Part shown: positions 63,634 to 64,000 of the stretch, one piece after another | Layout of the letters: each line of letters starts with the position of its first letter | How positions within the stretch are numbered: position 1 is the stretch's first letter | NCBI GenBank assembly: GCA_039654915.1 | Contig: CM077600.1 | Span: forward strand, 74,471,992-74,535,991 | Length of the DNA: 64,000 nt | Reading direction: 5' to 3' | Source: Aquilaria yunnanensis | Lineage: Eukaryota; Streptophyta; Magnoliopsida; Malvales; Thymelaeaceae | The notes under the pieces: generated by a model | What the model was told of the DNA's origin: nothing | Seen by the model: only the letters and a program-made list of their open reading frames with translations | Database searches by the model: none | Made by a program: the position numbers and the translations under genes

Positions 63634-64000
63634 ATGTCTACGATGCCTGTTCCCGAGAGCTGGAAACCTCTTCTGGCCCATCCTTGCTGTACCACCCCCG
63701 AAAAACTAGAGAGGTGGAAGAAAAAATTCTTTCTTCCCTCTTACGCTGTAACCAGGCTGCCTCGTTCTAGCCATTTTGCTTTTTCAAACCGCGGCGACGA
63801 GGTTACCGTCTTCCGAGCCCAACTGAAGGCCGGACTTCGGTATCCTCCCCCGAAGGTGGTTTGCGAGTTCTGCCAATTCCATGGCATTGCTGTGAACCAG
63901 CTTCCCCCGAACGCGTACTGCTATTTTAACGCCTACCTCTGCATGTGTGGCGTGTTCGGGATAGAGCCCCACTTCATCATTTTCATGCAGTACTACAAGC
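63634..64000 (+). CDS. Antisense gene of element C (copy C), 5' part, open to the window end
   Basis: Starts at 63634 (MSTMPVPESW), with a second in-frame ATG at 63643 that matches the start of copy B. The 122 codons in the window have no stop and carry the same domain as copies A and B: FFLPSYAVTRLPR, DEVTVFRAQLKAGLRYPP, CEFCQFHGIAVNQLPPN, YLCMCGVFGIEPH, FMQYYK. Compared with copy B, many codons differ only at silent positions and most replacements are conservative. It is the only one of the three copies with no visible lesion, but exons 2-4 lie outside the window. Similar in pattern to Pfam Transposase_28; function unknown. Confidence 0.8.
   Translation, partial: MSTMPVPESWKPLLAHPCCTTPEKLERWKKKFFLPSYAVTRLPRSSHFAFSNRGDEVTVFRAQLKAGLRYPPPKVVCEFCQFHGIAVNQLPPNAYCYFNAYLCMCGVFGIEPHFIIFMQYYK

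Larger units (their letters stand above)
61928..64000 (-). mobile_element. Element C: Tat/Retand-like retrotransposon, 3' end only (runs off the window)
   Basis: In minus orientation with its 3' LTR on the left (61928-62797), then polypurine tract, promoter-like region and the antisense gene on the plus strand. The layout is the same as in element B. The rest of the element, including any pol, lies beyond 64000. Confidence 0.85.

Overview
The window is nuclear DNA of a flowering plant, probably a eudicot. The evidence is a split housekeeping gene (SF3A2) with plant-type introns, a MORN-domain phosphatidylinositol phosphate 5-kinase pseudogene of a plant-only architecture, and a thick load of plant LTR retrotransposons (Tekay/Del-like, Tat/Retand-like, Athila-like, a copia-type solo LTR) plus a SINE and a MITE. 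No species is claimed. No rRNA, tRNA or CRISPR features were seen.

Layout. 1-3946: gene-free, decayed repeat-like DNA. 3947-13785: a young, nearly complete Tekay-like Ty3/gypsy element with two 2508-bp LTRs (7 differences by eye) and an AACTC target duplication. Its pol is open but gag carries a frameshift and a stop. 14599-17666: SF3A2 (+), the only gene here that looks functional: seven coding exons, 320 aa, with a GC-AG intron 2. 18463-21590: a block bounded by degenerate inverted repeats that may hold a captured gene fragment. 21707-40362 (-): a PIP5K pseudogene with MORN repeats, many stops, lost splice acceptors and at least one missing exon. Its introns hold a SINE (22730-22840), a MITE (23014-23601) and a 12.3-kb Tat-like element (element A, 24618-36892), whose 3' LTR holds a copia-type solo LTR. 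42480-43880: a degenerate tandem and foldback repeat. 44411-61094 (-): a decayed Athila-like element (D), whose 5' LTR was split by a pol-deleted Tat-like element (B, 53220-60045, -). 61928 to the window end: the 3' end of a third Tat-like element (C, -).

Most interesting content. All three Tat-like elements carry, between pol and the 3' LTR and antisense to the element, the same extra gene. Aligning copies A and B shows three introns at the same places with usable GT/AG sites. An N-terminal domain resembles the Pfam 'putative gypsy type transposon' (Transposase_28) family, and the C-terminal part is a Lys/Glu-rich coiled coil. Each copy has its own promoter-like upstream region: a G-box-like motif, an inverted repeat GGCGA-N4-TCGCC 45 nt upstream of a TATA box, and a conserved CGACGGCGTCC leader. 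Extra antisense ORFs in Tat elements are known. The shared intron positions, the promoter and the selection signal seen here are the parts worth testing. Copies A and B are broken; copy C is open as far as the window shows. The same elements also share a hairpin at the LTR 5' terminus and another beside the polypurine tract.

Order of events by nesting: PIP5K copy, then element A, then the solo LTR inside A; Athila D, then element B inside D. The Tekay element is the youngest by LTR identity and sits about 0.8 kb upstream of the SF3A2 start codon.
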